DNA of 64,000 nucleotides from JAVBKV01 sp031553885 (GCA_031553885.1 JAVBKV010000053.1:8764-72763), one strand, 5' to 3'. Numbered from the stretch's first letter, positions 32,666 to 42,440 are shown. The notes: a model not told the origin generated them from the sequence alone. Numbers and translations: made by a program.

Positions 32666-34813
32666 ATGAGCAAAAAAAAACACAAAGAAATGAAATCCGG
32701 TAAACGCTTGAAAAAGCAGGAAATGGTCCACCGGATCATTAATCTTTTCAACACTTACCCCAAAGAAGTGATGAACTACAAACAGGTCAGTGCTGAAATC
32801 GAAGCAACGACCCAGGTCAACAAACTGATTGTTGCCGACATCCTGGAAAATCTATTTCTGGAAGACTTCCTGATTGAAGAAAGCCGGGGAAAATACCGAC
32901 TGAACGGATTGGGTTCTATTGCCGAAGGGTTGTTTGAAAGGCGATCCAACGGGAAAAACTCGTTTACCCCGGATGGTGGCGGCCAGGCATTGTTTGTTGC
33001 CGAACGGAACTCCATGCATGCCATGAACGGAGACCGGGTTAAAGTGCAAATCCTGGCCAAACGTAAAGGCCGTGAACCGGAAGCCGAAGTGATCGAAATC
33101 ATACAACGTTCTCAAAACACATTTGTCGGCACATTGGAAGTCGGCAAAACATTTGCTTTTCTGATCGTGGATAGTAAAGTGCTGGCCAATGATGTTTTTA
33201 TCCCTCGTGAAAAATTAAAAGGAGGGAAAAGCGGCCAAAAAGCATTGGTAAGAATACTGGAGTGGCCGGAAAGATCCAAGAACCCCATTGGGGAAGTCGT
33301 AGATATCCTGGGAGATGCAGGAGACAATAACACGGAAATGCATGCGATTCTGGCCGAGTTCGGGTTACCCTACAAATATCCGGAAAATGTAGAAAAAGCT
33401 GCAGAAAAAATTCCGTCGACGATCCCGGATTCAGAAATCCGGTCCCGGGAAGATTTCCGGAAAATAACTACTTTTACTATCGACCCAAAGGATGCCAAAG
33501 ATTTTGATGATGCTCTTTCGTTCCGTAAAATTAAAGACGGATTATGGGAAATTGGCGTACATATCGCTGATGTCACCCATTACGTTAAACTCAACGGCAT
33601 CATTGATAAGGAAGCCGCCAAGCGGGCCACATCCGTCTACCTGGTCGACCGGACCATCCCGATGTTACCGGAACGCCTGTGTAACGAACTTTGCTCCCTC
33701 CGTCCGAATGAGGATAAGCTTTGCTTCTCTGCCATTTTCGAAATGAATGAACAAGCCGAGGTCAGGAATTACCGAATTATGCGCACCATTATCAATTCTG
33801 ACCGTCGCTTTACTTACGAAGAAGCTCAGGAAGTCATTGAAACAGGCAAAGGTGATTTCTATGAAGAAATCGGGGTTCTGGACAAACTGGCAAAAAAGTT
33901 GCGTGAAAAGCGTTTTAGCGCAGGAGCCATTAATTTCGACCGCTACGAAGTAAAATTTGAAATCGATGAAAATGGCAAACCACTCCGGGTTTATTTCAAA
34001 GAAGCCAAGGATTCCAATAAACTCATTGAAGAATTCATGCTACTGGCAAACCGGATAGTTGCAGAATCCATAGGTAAGGTGCCGAAAGGGAAAAAAGCGA
34101 AGTCGTTTGTTTATCGGATTCATGACCTTCCGGATCCGGGAAAAATGGAAAATTTTGCCGAATTTATCCGCCGTTTCGGATACAAATTGAAAACAACAGG
34201 ATCCCATACGGATCTATCAAAAGGAATCAACCAACTACTCGACCGGGTTCAGGGTCAAAAAGAGCAGAACCTGATCGAAACAGTGGCTGTCCGGGCTATG
34301 GCCAAAGCACAATATTCAACCCAGAATATCGGTCATTACGGCCTGGCATTCGATTATTACACCCATTTCACTTCTCCTATCCGGCGTTATCCGGACATGA
34401 TGGTTCACCGCTTACTGGAGCGTTACCTGTCCGGAGGCCGCTCCGTCCCTGAAGCTCCTCTGGAAGAGGAATGCAAGCACTCTTCAGCAATGGAAAACAT
34501 AGCTGCCAATGCTGAACGAGCATCCATCAAATACAAACAGGTCGAATTTATGGCTGATAAACTGGGAATGGTATTCGATGGCGTTATCTCGGGGGTCACA
34601 GAATGGGGTCTGTATGTTGAACTGAATGAAAACAAATGCGAAGGTATGGTACCCATCCGGGATTTAGACGATGATTATTACGAATTTGACGATAAGAGTT
34701 ATTGCCTGACCGGGCGGAGAAACAAACGTCAATACCGGCTGGGAGATCCCATTCTTATTAAGGTTGTCAGGGCAAACCTGGAACGAAAACAACTGGATTT
34801 TGCTTTAATTTAA
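32666..34813 (+). CDS. rnr: Ribonuclease R
   Basis: A 715-residue 3'-5' exoribonuclease of the RNB family. Order: basic N-terminal helix and winged-helix segment (1-75), cold-shock domains (about 75-240), RNB catalytic domain with the metal-binding run IDPKDAKDFDDALS near residues 272-285 and HFTSPIRRYPDMMVHR near 570, and a C-terminal S1 domain (GVISGVTEWGLYVELNENKCEGMV). It degrades structured RNA and helps rRNA quality control. Length and motifs are complete. A terminator follows at 34835-34862. Confidence 0.93.
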   Translation: MSKKKHKEMKSGKRLKKQEMVHRIINLFNTYPKEVMNYKQVSAEIEATTQVNKLIVADILENLFLEDFLIEESRGKYRLNGLGSIAEGLFERRSNGKNSFTPDGGGQALFVAERNSMHAMNGDRVKVQILAKRKGREPEAEVIEIIQRSQNTFVGTLEVGKTFAFLIVDSKVLANDVFIPREKLKGGKSGQKALVRILEWPERSKNPIGEVVDILGDAGDNNTEMHAILAEFGLPYKYPENVEKAAEKIPSTIPDSEIRSREDFRKITTFTIDPKDAKDFDDALSFRKIKDGLWEIGVHIADVTHYVKLNGIIDKEAAKRATSVYLVDRTIPMLPERLCNELCSLRPNEDKLCFSAIFEMNEQAEVRNYRIMRTIINSDRRFTYEEAQEVIETGKGDFYEEIGVLDKLAKKLREKRFSAGAINFDRYEVKFEIDENGKPLRVYFKEAKDSNKLIEEFMLLANRIVAESIGKVPKGKKAKSFVYRIHDLPDPGKMENFAEFIRRFGYKLKTTGSHTDLSKGINQLLDRVQGQKEQNLIETVAVRAMAKAQYSTQNIGHYGLAFDYYTHFTSPIRRYPDMMVHRLLERYLSGGRSVPEAPLEEECKHSSAMENIAANAERASIKYKQVEFMADKLGMVFDGVISGVTEWGLYVELNENKCEGMVPIRDLDDDYYEFDDKSYCLTGRRNKRQYRLGDPILIKVVRANLERKQLDFALI

Positions 34814-34834
34814 AAATACGTATTATCTGATTAT

Positions 34835-34862
34835 AGTGGCTTGTAAAAACAAACAAGTCACT
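34835..34862 (+). terminator. Terminator-like hairpin after rnr
   Basis: A 10-bp stem with one mismatch (34835-34844 with 34853-34862), followed by TTTATATT. Confidence 0.6.
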
Positions 34863-35048
34863 TTATATTGATATACCCCTATCAAACAACCAAATATAAT
34901 TATTGCGGCTATACGTTCCTATCTAAAAAGGATAAAAACATACTTACTTCTTATACATTTGGGCTTAAATGGTATAATGTTTGATAGTAAAATGCAGGTG
35001 TAAATTTTATTTACATTTATTTCATTTACTATTTAAATTTTATTTTTT

Positions 35049-35363
35049 ATGAGAAAAGTTTTATTTTCTTTTGGAGCCGCAGCTATGCTGTTGCTTTCCA
35101 GTTGTGCTGGAGTACAATCTCCGGTTATGGGTATGTTGTATACAGACGTTAAAGCTCCGGTTACTGCAACATCTAATTCCGGTTCTTCTAAAGTAGGAAC
35201 AGCTAAAGCAGGTTCTATATTAGGTTTAGTTGCAACAGGAGATGCCAGCATCCAAACTGCTGCTCAGTCTGCAGGAATCACTAAGATTCACCACGTGGAC
35301 CATCACTCAAACAGCATTTTGGGTATCATCAGTTCATACACAATTACTGTTTATGGTGAATAA
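35049..35363 (+). CDS. TRL-like family lipoprotein
   Basis: A 104-residue lipoprotein with lipobox LSSC (C19). The mature part matches the TRL-like family: PVMGMLYTDVKAPV..., a Gly/Ala/Ser-rich repeat (SSKVGTAKAGSILGLVATGDASIQTAAQSAGI) and a basic-aromatic end (HHVDHHSNSILGIISSYTITVYGE). Such small proteins often occur in tandem and are anchored in the envelope; function is unknown. The surrounding non-coding stretch 34863-35048 is AT-rich without a clear promoter. Confidence 0.82.
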   Translation: MRKVLFSFGAAAMLLLSSCAGVQSPVMGMLYTDVKAPVTATSNSGSSKVGTAKAGSILGLVATGDASIQTAAQSAGITKIHHVDHHSNSILGIISSYTITVYGE

Positions 35364-35415
35364 AAACAAAACAAGAGGGGAAGGTAAACAACCTTCCTTT
35401 CTTTCTTTTCAACGC

Positions 35416-35940
35416 ATGCATTTCAAACACCTGTTTACTATCATTTTGGCTCTAGTCGTATCTACAGTCCAACTGATTGCACAAGACATTTCCAAGTATT
35501 ATGCCGTAGGAACCCAGGAGCCCGGTAATATTTACTTTATTTATCCTCAGAAAGGATTTAAAACTCCAAAAGGGGAGTCTTTTATTTACGATATAACTTA
35601 CCTTTCGCCGCAAGATTCGTTAAGCATCAAATTCACCTACAGCGACCGGGATCTATTGGCAATCGACTCTCTCGGCTGGAAAAGTTCAACTCTTACCGTT
35701 TCATCTCCTGTAAAGAAAATATACATTGAAGCTTCTTCCAAATGGATCTACCGGTACGAAGTCAAATTACCAGTCGATGCTATGTATAAAATCTATTCGA
35801 ACACGACTGACATCCCTGAAATTAATTTGTTTTGCGCCGACCGGATCATTTCTTTTGAAATTAAAAAGAAGAACTGGAAAAAATATGCATCGATCAATCA
35901 TCGCATCTTCGATCTGATCCATCTGAATAATAAAAAATAA
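35416..35940 (+). CDS. Small secreted protein of unknown function
   Basis: A 174-residue protein. The ATG at 35416 gives a clear signal peptide (MHFKHLFTIILALVVSTVQLIAQ); the longer frame to 35230 overlaps the upstream lipoprotein gene and is rejected. The mature chain is beta-rich (GNIYFIYPQKGFKTPKGESFIYDITYL spread over about 37-63, and SSPVKKIYIEASSKWIYRYEVKLP further on) with a basic C-terminus (FEIKKKNWKKYASINHR). No family is recognised. It is 52 bases after the TRL-like gene and probably cotranscribed. Confidence 0.68.
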   Translation: MHFKHLFTIILALVVSTVQLIAQDISKYYAVGTQEPGNIYFIYPQKGFKTPKGESFIYDITYLSPQDSLSIKFTYSDRDLLAIDSLGWKSSTLTVSSPVKKIYIEASSKWIYRYEVKLPVDAMYKIYSNTTDIPEINLFCADRIISFEIKKKNWKKYASINHRIFDLIHLNNKK

Positions 35941-35960
35941 GAGGCTCCCGAAGAAGCCTC
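35930..35960 (-). terminator. Terminator of the asd-GH92 transcript
   Basis: Arms GAGGCT/AGCCTC (35941-35946, 35955-35960). Read on the minus strand, the hairpin is followed by TTATTTTTTATT, placing it just after the GH92 stop at 35994. Confidence 0.7.
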
Positions 35961-35993
35961 TCACACGATTAATTTCTGTCGAAATCAATGTTA

Positions 35994-38282
35994 TCAATGT
36001 TTTTCCAACGAAAATGAATACGGGAGATCTGCAGTTTCGGTTCCTCTTTGCGTATTCGGAGCATCCGACATTTTCACATTGATCACAGCTCCCTGCATCA
36101 ACGCTTCATGGCTCAACCAATTCTTTGTATAATTCTTTCCGTTAAAATCCAACCCTTTCACATAACGGGTCTTCAACGAGTTATCCGGCGCATTGACAAC
36201 AACCTGTTTGCCATTTTCCAGCGACATTGTTATCTTTTTAAACAACGGGGAACCCAATACATACTGATCGGAACCCGGACACACCGGATAGAATCCCATG
36301 GCTGAAAATACATACCAGGACGAAGTTTGTCCATTGTCTTCATCTCCGCAATAACCATCTGGTCCCGAATGATACAGCTTATCCATGACTTCCCTCAACC
36401 AATATTGGGCTTTCCAGGGTTCTCCGGAATAATTGTACAGATAAATCATGTGCTGGATCGGTTGATTACCATGCGCATAATTTCCCATGTTCATAATCTG
36501 CATTTCACGAATTTCGTGGATCACACCTCCATAATAACTATCATCGAACAAAGGCGGAACATTAAACACGGAATCCATCATGGAATTAAAACCTTTCTTT
36601 CCTCCCATCAGATCGATCAAGCCTTGTACATCATGAAAAACAGACCAGGTATAATGCCAACTGTTTCCTTCGGTGAAGGCATCTCCCCATTTCAATGGGT
36701 TAAATGGAGACTGGAAGGTTCCATCCTGATTTTTTCCACGCATCAATTTCGTTGAAGGATCGAATAAATTACGGTAATTCTGACAACGTTTGGCAAAAAG
36801 ATCGATTTCACTTTGAGGGCGATTGAGCTTTTTGGCCAACTGATAAATACACCAGTCATCGTAAGCATATTCCAATGTACGAGCGGCGCTTTCATTGATC
36901 TTCACATCGTAAGGGACATAACCCAGGGTATTGTAATAATCATGTCCCAACCGGCCGGTAGAAGAAACCCGGGGGTGTACATGTTCCGTTCCATACAATA
37001 TACCTTCATATAATTTTTCGATATCGTATCCTTTACAACCTTTCAGGTAAGCATCGGCGACAATTGACGCAGAGTTATTTCCCACCATACATTTGCGGTG
37101 TCCGGGGCTCGCCCATTCGGGAAGAAATCCGCTTTCCAGGTAGGTATTCAACAAACCGGCCTGCATTTTCTCGTTCATCGACGGATACATCAGGTTCAGG
37201 AAAGGGAAAAGACTACGGAAAGTATCCCAGAAACCTGAGTCCGTAAACATATATCCCGGTAATACCTGGCCATTATAAGGACTGTAGTGCATTACTTTTC
37301 CCTGTGCATCGATTTCGTAAAACATACGGGGAAACAAGACCGAACGATAGAGGCAGGAATAAAACGTACGTGTTTGATCGACAGTTCCTCCTTCTACCTG
37401 GATCTTTCCGAGTACCTCATTCCAACGGGACTTAGCTAAGTCTTTCACCTGATCGAAATTGTTTTTACCCAACTCTTTCAGGTTAATTTCCGCCTGTTCG
37501 GGGCTAATAAAAGAAGAAGCTACCCGGGCATGTACTTTTTCTCCTTTACGTGTGGAGAAACCAATAACAGCTCCCACATGATTCGACTGTTTCTGTAACT
37601 GGTCGGAAGTCAAGGCATCTCCATCGAAAATAGCCTGATACGTGAATGGTTTATCAAATACGATTACAAAATAATTCTTGAAATTTTCAGGAACCCCACC
37701 ACTGTTTTTAGTAGTATAGCCGACAATCTTATTTTCTTCCGGGATTACCCGTATATAAGATCCCCTGTCAAGAGCATCTACTGTAACGTAAGAATACTTA
37801 TTTTCAGGAAAAGTAAAACGAAACATTGCCGCACGTTCAGTGGGTGTAATTTCTGTCACCACGTCATGTTCTGCCAGGTAAACGCTATAATAATAAGGAG
37901 TTGAGGTCTCTGCTTTGTGGGAAAACCAACTGGCACGATCATCTTCTTTAAATAGAGGCTGACCGGTAACCGGCATGATGACAAATTGTCCGTAATCGTT
38001 GATCCACGGACTGGGCTGGTGGGTTTGCTTAAACCCTCTGATCTTATCTGAGTCATACGTATAGGCCCAACCATCTCCCATTTTTCCGGTTTGAGGCATC
38101 CAGAAGTTCATCCCCCAGGGCAAAGCAATTGCAGGGTAAGTATTTCCATTCGACAACGAATGCTTCGACTGAGTACCCATCAACGGATTCACCCACTCTA
38201 CCGGATCTGTTACCTGATCAACAAGCTGGGCAGATAGTCCCAGACAAAAAAAACTAAAAAGGGCAATAAGAGTTAGTTTCAT
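35994..38282 (-). CDS. GH92 alpha-mannosidase, secreted
   Basis: A 762-residue exported glycoside hydrolase, signal peptide MKLTLIALFSFFCLGLSAQ. The family-92 marks are VNPLMGTQSKHSLSNGNTYPA at the N-terminus, GFKQTHQPSPWINDYG, and the catalytic-domain segments GNQPIQHMIYLYNYSGEPWKAQYW and GYCGDEDNGQTSSWYVFSAMGFYP. GH92 enzymes are calcium-dependent inverting exo-alpha-mannosidases, most often alpha-1,2, acting on N-glycan or yeast mannan. It is 25 bases after asd but without SusC/SusD partners, so it is not part of a classical utilisation locus here. Confidence 0.92.
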   Translation of the reverse strand: MKLTLIALFSFFCLGLSAQLVDQVTDPVEWVNPLMGTQSKHSLSNGNTYPAIALPWGMNFWMPQTGKMGDGWAYTYDSDKIRGFKQTHQPSPWINDYGQFVIMPVTGQPLFKEDDRASWFSHKAETSTPYYYSVYLAEHDVVTEITPTERAAMFRFTFPENKYSYVTVDALDRGSYIRVIPEENKIVGYTTKNSGGVPENFKNYFVIVFDKPFTYQAIFDGDALTSDQLQKQSNHVGAVIGFSTRKGEKVHARVASSFISPEQAEINLKELGKNNFDQVKDLAKSRWNEVLGKIQVEGGTVDQTRTFYSCLYRSVLFPRMFYEIDAQGKVMHYSPYNGQVLPGYMFTDSGFWDTFRSLFPFLNLMYPSMNEKMQAGLLNTYLESGFLPEWASPGHRKCMVGNNSASIVADAYLKGCKGYDIEKLYEGILYGTEHVHPRVSSTGRLGHDYYNTLGYVPYDVKINESAARTLEYAYDDWCIYQLAKKLNRPQSEIDLFAKRCQNYRNLFDPSTKLMRGKNQDGTFQSPFNPLKWGDAFTEGNSWHYTWSVFHDVQGLIDLMGGKKGFNSMMDSVFNVPPLFDDSYYGGVIHEIREMQIMNMGNYAHGNQPIQHMIYLYNYSGEPWKAQYWLREVMDKLYHSGPDGYCGDEDNGQTSSWYVFSAMGFYPVCPGSDQYVLGSPLFKKITMSLENGKQVVVNAPDNSLKTRYVKGLDFNGKNYTKNWLSHEALMQGAVINVKMSDAPNTQRGTETADLPYSFSLEKH

Positions 38283-38307
38283 TCTTAATTCTTAATTTTA
38301 TTCTTAA

Positions 38308-39315
38308 TTAAACTGCTTTTTCTTTAATTAAATATTCTGCAATTTGTACGGCATTCAATGCGGCTCCCTTCTTGATCTGGTCTCCCACACACCAGAATGA
38401 AAGTCCATTGGGATTCGTAATGTCTTTCCGGATACGGCCTACATAAACCGGATCTTTAGTTGCTACGAACAAAGGCATCGGATATACTTTCTTTTCCGGA
38501 TCATCCTGAACGACTACGCCCTCAGCCTTGGAAAATGCTTCGCGAACCTCCTCCACAGAAACAGGACGTTCGGTTTCTACCCAGATTGCTTCGGAATGTG
38601 CACGAAGAGCCGGAACACGGACACACATGGCACTTACTTCCACATCCGAATGCATGATCTTCCTTGTTTCGTGATACATCTTCATTTCTTCTTTGGTATA
38701 TCCATTATCAGTAAACACATCTACCTGAGGGATCAGGTTATAGGCCAGTTGATAAGCAAATTTGCTGACCGTCGGTTCTTCATTGTTGACGATTTGCTGA
38801 TATTGATTGATCAACTCGTCCATACCAGCAGCTCCGGCTCCGGAAGCGGCCTGGTAAGTAGCCACATGTACCCGTTTGATGTGAGAAAGATTTTCTATCG
38901 CTTTCAGTGCGACTACCATCTGAATGGTCGTACAATTCGGATTAGCGATAATTCCTTTCGGGCGAACCTTCGCATCGGGCGCATTTACCTCAGGTACAAC
39001 CAAAGGTACGTTGTCATCCATCCGGAAAGCACTGGAATTATCAATCATGACAGCTCCGTATTTAGTAATTGTGTCTGCAAATTCTTTGGAAGTTCCAGCC
39101 CCGGCTGAAGTAAAAGCGATATCAATACCTTTGAAATCATCATTATGTTTGAGTTCTTTGACGGTAATCTTTTTACCACGAAATTCATAAACACTTCCTG
39201 CACTACGTGACGAACCGAAAAGTACCAGCTCATCCATGGGGAAATTTCTTTCTTCCAGTACACGTAAGAACTCTTGTCCTACGGCTCCGCTGACTCCAAC
39301 AATTGCTACTTTCAT
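38308..39315 (-). CDS. asd: Aspartate-semialdehyde dehydrogenase
   Basis: A 335-residue NADPH-dependent enzyme of the lysine/threonine/methionine and diaminopimelate pathway. The nucleotide-binding GVSGAVGQEF is at 7-16, active-site cysteine C128 in NPNCTTIQ, and ASGAGAAGMDEL and WCVGDQIKKGAALNAVQIAE are conserved. The ATG at 39315 is chosen because the family begins MKVAIVG; the longer frame adds 36 non-homologous residues. It precedes the GH92 gene on the same strand. Confidence 0.95.
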   Translation of the reverse strand: MKVAIVGVSGAVGQEFLRVLEERNFPMDELVLFGSSRSAGSVYEFRGKKITVKELKHNDDFKGIDIAFTSAGAGTSKEFADTITKYGAVMIDNSSAFRMDDNVPLVVPEVNAPDAKVRPKGIIANPNCTTIQMVVALKAIENLSHIKRVHVATYQAASGAGAAGMDELINQYQQIVNNEEPTVSKFAYQLAYNLIPQVDVFTDNGYTKEEMKMYHETRKIMHSDVEVSAMCVRVPALRAHSEAIWVETERPVSVEEVREAFSKAEGVVVQDDPEKKVYPMPLFVATKDPVYVGRIRKDITNPNGLSFWCVGDQIKKGAALNAVQIAEYLIKEKAV

Positions 39316-39355
39316 TGATTTTAAAAAATTGTAATGTAATAAAAAATATCTTTTC

Positions 39356-39386
39356 TTTGCTGTTTTCCGGATAAAGCCTATATTTG
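39356..39386 (+). promoter_or_regulatory. Promoter of the lamin-tail gene
   Basis: TTTG (39356-39359), 19-base spacer, TATATTTG (39379-39386): an ideal match, 87 bases before the ATG at 39474. Confidence 0.75.
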
Positions 39387-39473
39387 CAACTGAGCCTGTG
39401 TTAAAGCGATCAATGGTTGACATTTACCCGGGTTGCAAAAATAGTTATTATTTTAATCAAAATTCTTTTCGCT

Positions 39474-41006
39474 ATGAAGAAATTTATCTTTATGGGCCTG
39501 TTTTTGGCCCCATTTTACTCTTTTTCCCAATTTTCGGATCATTTCTCCGATGGTAAATTCAACAATCCGGGACAAACCCGTTCAGTCGAATGGTCGGGTG
39601 ACACAGAAAAATTCGGGATTAATGATGCCCTGCAACTACAATTGAATGCTCCCAAAGACGGTTCTCCGGCTCAATTACGAACCAGTTCTTCACGATTAGC
39701 CAATACTTCCTGGGAATGGTGGATGAAAATGAATTTCAACCCTACATCCTCCAACTACACCCGGATTTATTTATGTAGTGACTCGGAAGACCTTACCGGA
39801 GAGTTAAAAGGACTGTTCATCCGGTTGGGACATACTTCTAAAAACCTTTGCCTGATTTCTCAAAACGGGAAAACCAGCAAAACCCTCATTTCAGGTTCTG
39901 AAAAACGATTGGACCTGGCATCCGTAGCACTCCGGGTAAAAGCAACCCTCGATAAAAACGGACAATTTTGCTTATACTCACAACTGGATGGAGAAACGGA
40001 ATACACACTGGAAGGCACTTGTTCCGTCACCGATCTACCGACAAGCAATTGGTTCGGAATTTACTGTTATTATTCATCCACCCGTAACAGTCATTTTTTC
40101 TTTGATGATTTTGTCGTGAAGCCCCTGAATGACGAAGAGGAAAAACCGGATCCGGAATTCGATAAACCAGATGCACTGGATATTGTAATCAATGAGATTT
40201 TATTCAACCCACCAAGCGGGGGAAACGAATACATGGAACTTTACAACCGTTCGAATAAGACTATCAATCTCCGTTACCTGAGTATCACCAGTCGAAAGCC
40301 TTCTGACGGTTCTCTGAATAAAGCCTATGCATTATCTTCCGTTTCTCAGGAATTTAATCCCGGCGAATACATCGTTGTAACCAAAAATAAAGATTTGGTT
40401 TGTTCGTTTTTTCAATGTCGTCCCGAAACTTTTTATACAGAACTGAGTGTCATGCCATCTCTTGCCAATACCTCGGGTTGTGCTGTTCTTCTAAATAACC
40501 AGACCGGACAGATCGTAGACGAATTTGCTTACAACGAGAAAATGCACGCAGAAGGAATCAGCAATAAAAAAGGAATCGCCTTGGAACGATTGGATCCCGA
40601 TGTTTCTTCCAGCGATCCGAGCAACTGGCATTCCGCCTCTGCAGAAACGGGTTACGGAACACCGGGTTATCCGAATTCCCAACAAAAGCAACCTTCGGGA
40701 ACAGAAGACGAAATCACCATCAGCAATCCGGATATAACCATCGACAGTTACCGGATCCATTACCGGTTTTCATCTCCCGGCTATCGTTGCAAGGCTTTTG
40801 TTTATGACTCCCAGGGAAGGCTGATCCACTCGATTGCCAACAATGAACTTTTAGGCACAGAAGGCACTTTGTACTGGAATGGAAAAAGAAATTCCGGGCA
40901 AAGCCTCCCTGCCGGGATATACATTATCTACATGGAAGTATACAACATGAAAGGCGTTGTAAAGAAGTTCAAGAAGCCGGCAGTGGTGAGGGGGAAAGGA
41001 AACTAA
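39474..41006 (+). CDS. Secreted lamin-tail-domain protein
   Basis: A 510-residue exported protein; the ATG at 39474 gives signal peptide MKKFIFMGLFLAPFYSFSQ. Residues about 20-210 look like a lectin-type beta-sandwich (DHFSDGKFNNPG..., SNWFGIYCYYSSTRNSHFFFDDFVVKPL), about 220-385 are a lamin-tail domain (IVINEILFNPPSGGNEYMELYN...), and the last 75 form a FlgD-like Ig fold (YDSQGRLIHSIAN...YWNGKRNSGQSLPAGIYI) often seen at the end of exported Bacteroidota proteins. The function is unknown; carbohydrate or DNA binding at the cell surface is possible. Its stop lies within the left arm of a 30-bp inverted repeat. Confidence 0.78.
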   Translation: MKKFIFMGLFLAPFYSFSQFSDHFSDGKFNNPGQTRSVEWSGDTEKFGINDALQLQLNAPKDGSPAQLRTSSSRLANTSWEWWMKMNFNPTSSNYTRIYLCSDSEDLTGELKGLFIRLGHTSKNLCLISQNGKTSKTLISGSEKRLDLASVALRVKATLDKNGQFCLYSQLDGETEYTLEGTCSVTDLPTSNWFGIYCYYSSTRNSHFFFDDFVVKPLNDEEEKPDPEFDKPDALDIVINEILFNPPSGGNEYMELYNRSNKTINLRYLSITSRKPSDGSLNKAYALSSVSQEFNPGEYIVVTKNKDLVCSFFQCRPETFYTELSVMPSLANTSGCAVLLNNQTGQIVDEFAYNEKMHAEGISNKKGIALERLDPDVSSSDPSNWHSASAETGYGTPGYPNSQQKQPSGTEDEITISNPDITIDSYRIHYRFSSPGYRCKAFVYDSQGRLIHSIANNELLGTEGTLYWNGKRNSGQSLPAGIYIIYMEVYNMKGVVKKFKKPAVVRGKGN

Positions 41007-41086
41007 GAACTAAAAACTAAGAACTAAGAGTGAAGAATTTAGTTTTCCACTATTAACTCTTAGTTCTTAGTTTTTAGTTCTTAGTT
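41001..41086. repeat. Perfect 30-bp inverted repeat of AACTAAG units
   Basis: Arms 41001-41030 and 41057-41086 are exact reverse complements with a 26-base spacer. Each arm is built from repeated AACTAAG-type units. It lies between the convergent lamin-tail and nhaD genes, overlapping the former's stop codon, and could terminate transcription both ways. Confidence 0.85.
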
Positions 41087-41090
41087 CTTC

Positions 41091-42440
41091 TTAGTGCATC
41101 ATTGCTTGCTGCAAAATATACACTACGCACCCGGCCAGGTAGCCGACCAAGGCCAGCCAGGATATTTTTTTCAGGTACCAGATGAAATCAATTTTTTCCA
41201 TACCCATGACGGCCACACCAGCGGCAGAGCCGATAATCAGGATACTTCCGCCTGTTCCGGCTGCATAAGCCAGGAATTCCCAGAAATAATGATCCATCGG
41301 AAAATCGTACATTCCCATGGCTCCTGCAACTAAAGGCACATTATCCACGATGGAAGATAAAATACCAATGATTGTCGTAATCAGGTAATATTTATTAGGC
41401 TCTTCCATGGGTATCTGATCCAACGAAGCGGATAACATGCTCAATTGTCCGCAGGTTTGCATCGCTGCGACAGCCATCAGGATTCCCAGGAAAAACAAAA
41501 TGCTGGGAGTATCTATTTTTCTCAGAATCGAAGCCACTGTAAGACGACCCGATTCATGTTCAGGACGGTTACGGTGCAGAATCTCAGTAACTACCCACAA
41601 AATACCCAGGCCTCCTAACATTCCCAGATAAGGAGGCAGGTGAGTAACCGTTTTAAAAACCGGAACAAACAATAAAGCTCCAACTCCCAGAAAGAAAATA
41701 ACATTCCGTTGCGTCTGCGTAATTTCACACTTCCCATCAGAATCAGTCTGCTCAAGTGGACGATTCACATGTCCTTTCATCGTAAAAGACAAAATAATCA
41801 ACGGGATAAGCATGGAAACCAGACTCGGAAGGAATGTAGTCAGAATGATATTTCCCACACTGATTTTTCCTCCGATCCAAAGCATAATGGTAGTCACATC
41901 CCCGATCGGAGACCAGGCTCCTCCTGCATTGGCAGCTAAAATAACCATGCCTGCATAAAACCAGCGATCGTTTTTATCAGCAATCAGTTTTCTCAACAAC
42001 GCTACCATAACAATGGAAGTAGTCAGGTTATCCAGCACAGCCGACATAAAGAAAGTCAGAATGCTGATAATCCAAAGCAGGGTTGTTTTTTTCGTCGTCT
42101 GAATCTTATCCGTGATAATCCGGAATCCCTCATGGGTATCGACAATTTCCACAATGGTCATGGCTCCTAACAGAAAGAATAAAATCTCAGCCACTTCACC
42201 CAGGTGGTGCAGCAACGGTCCGGGAACAATCCAGGAAGCGAAAGAAGCTGCCGGATTCGTACTCAGGTATTCCTGAAAAGATGAAAAAACAGGATAAGAA
42301 GCGGGATCTCCCATGACAAACAATACCCACATCAATGTCCCAAGAAGCAGCGCTGTTGCAGACTTATTCACACGCAACGGATGCTCCAGGGCAATACAGG
42401 CGTAGCCTATTACAAAGACTACAATCATTAAGTAAAACAT
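41091..42440 (-). CDS. nhaD: NhaD-type sodium:proton antiporter
   Basis: A 449-residue integral membrane protein with about 12 TMs. The NhaD pattern includes LEHPLRVNKSATALLLGTLMW near the N-terminus, HLGEVAEILFFLLGAMTIVEIVDTHEGF, the conserved SAVLDNLTTSIVMVALLRK and ANAGGAWSPIGDVTTIMLWI, and later SSIVDNVPLVAGAMGMY. It exports Na+ in exchange for protons at the inner membrane. No partner gene is visible. The minus-strand TACCTTTA at 42484-42477 is a near-match -7 element. Confidence 0.9.
   Translation of the reverse strand: MFYLMIVVFVIGYACIALEHPLRVNKSATALLLGTLMWVLFVMGDPASYPVFSSFQEYLSTNPAASFASWIVPGPLLHHLGEVAEILFFLLGAMTIVEIVDTHEGFRIITDKIQTTKKTTLLWIISILTFFMSAVLDNLTTSIVMVALLRKLIADKNDRWFYAGMVILAANAGGAWSPIGDVTTIMLWIGGKISVGNIILTTFLPSLVSMLIPLIILSFTMKGHVNRPLEQTDSDGKCEITQTQRNVIFFLGVGALLFVPVFKTVTHLPPYLGMLGGLGILWVVTEILHRNRPEHESGRLTVASILRKIDTPSILFFLGILMAVAAMQTCGQLSMLSASLDQIPMEEPNKYYLITTIIGILSSIVDNVPLVAGAMGMYDFPMDHYFWEFLAYAAGTGGSILIIGSAAGVAVMGMEKIDFIWYLKKISWLALVGYLAGCVVYILQQAMMH

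Noticed and set aside
35230..35415. N-terminal extension of the small secreted protein
   Set aside because: It overlaps the TRL-like gene in another frame, and the signal peptide clearly begins at 35416.
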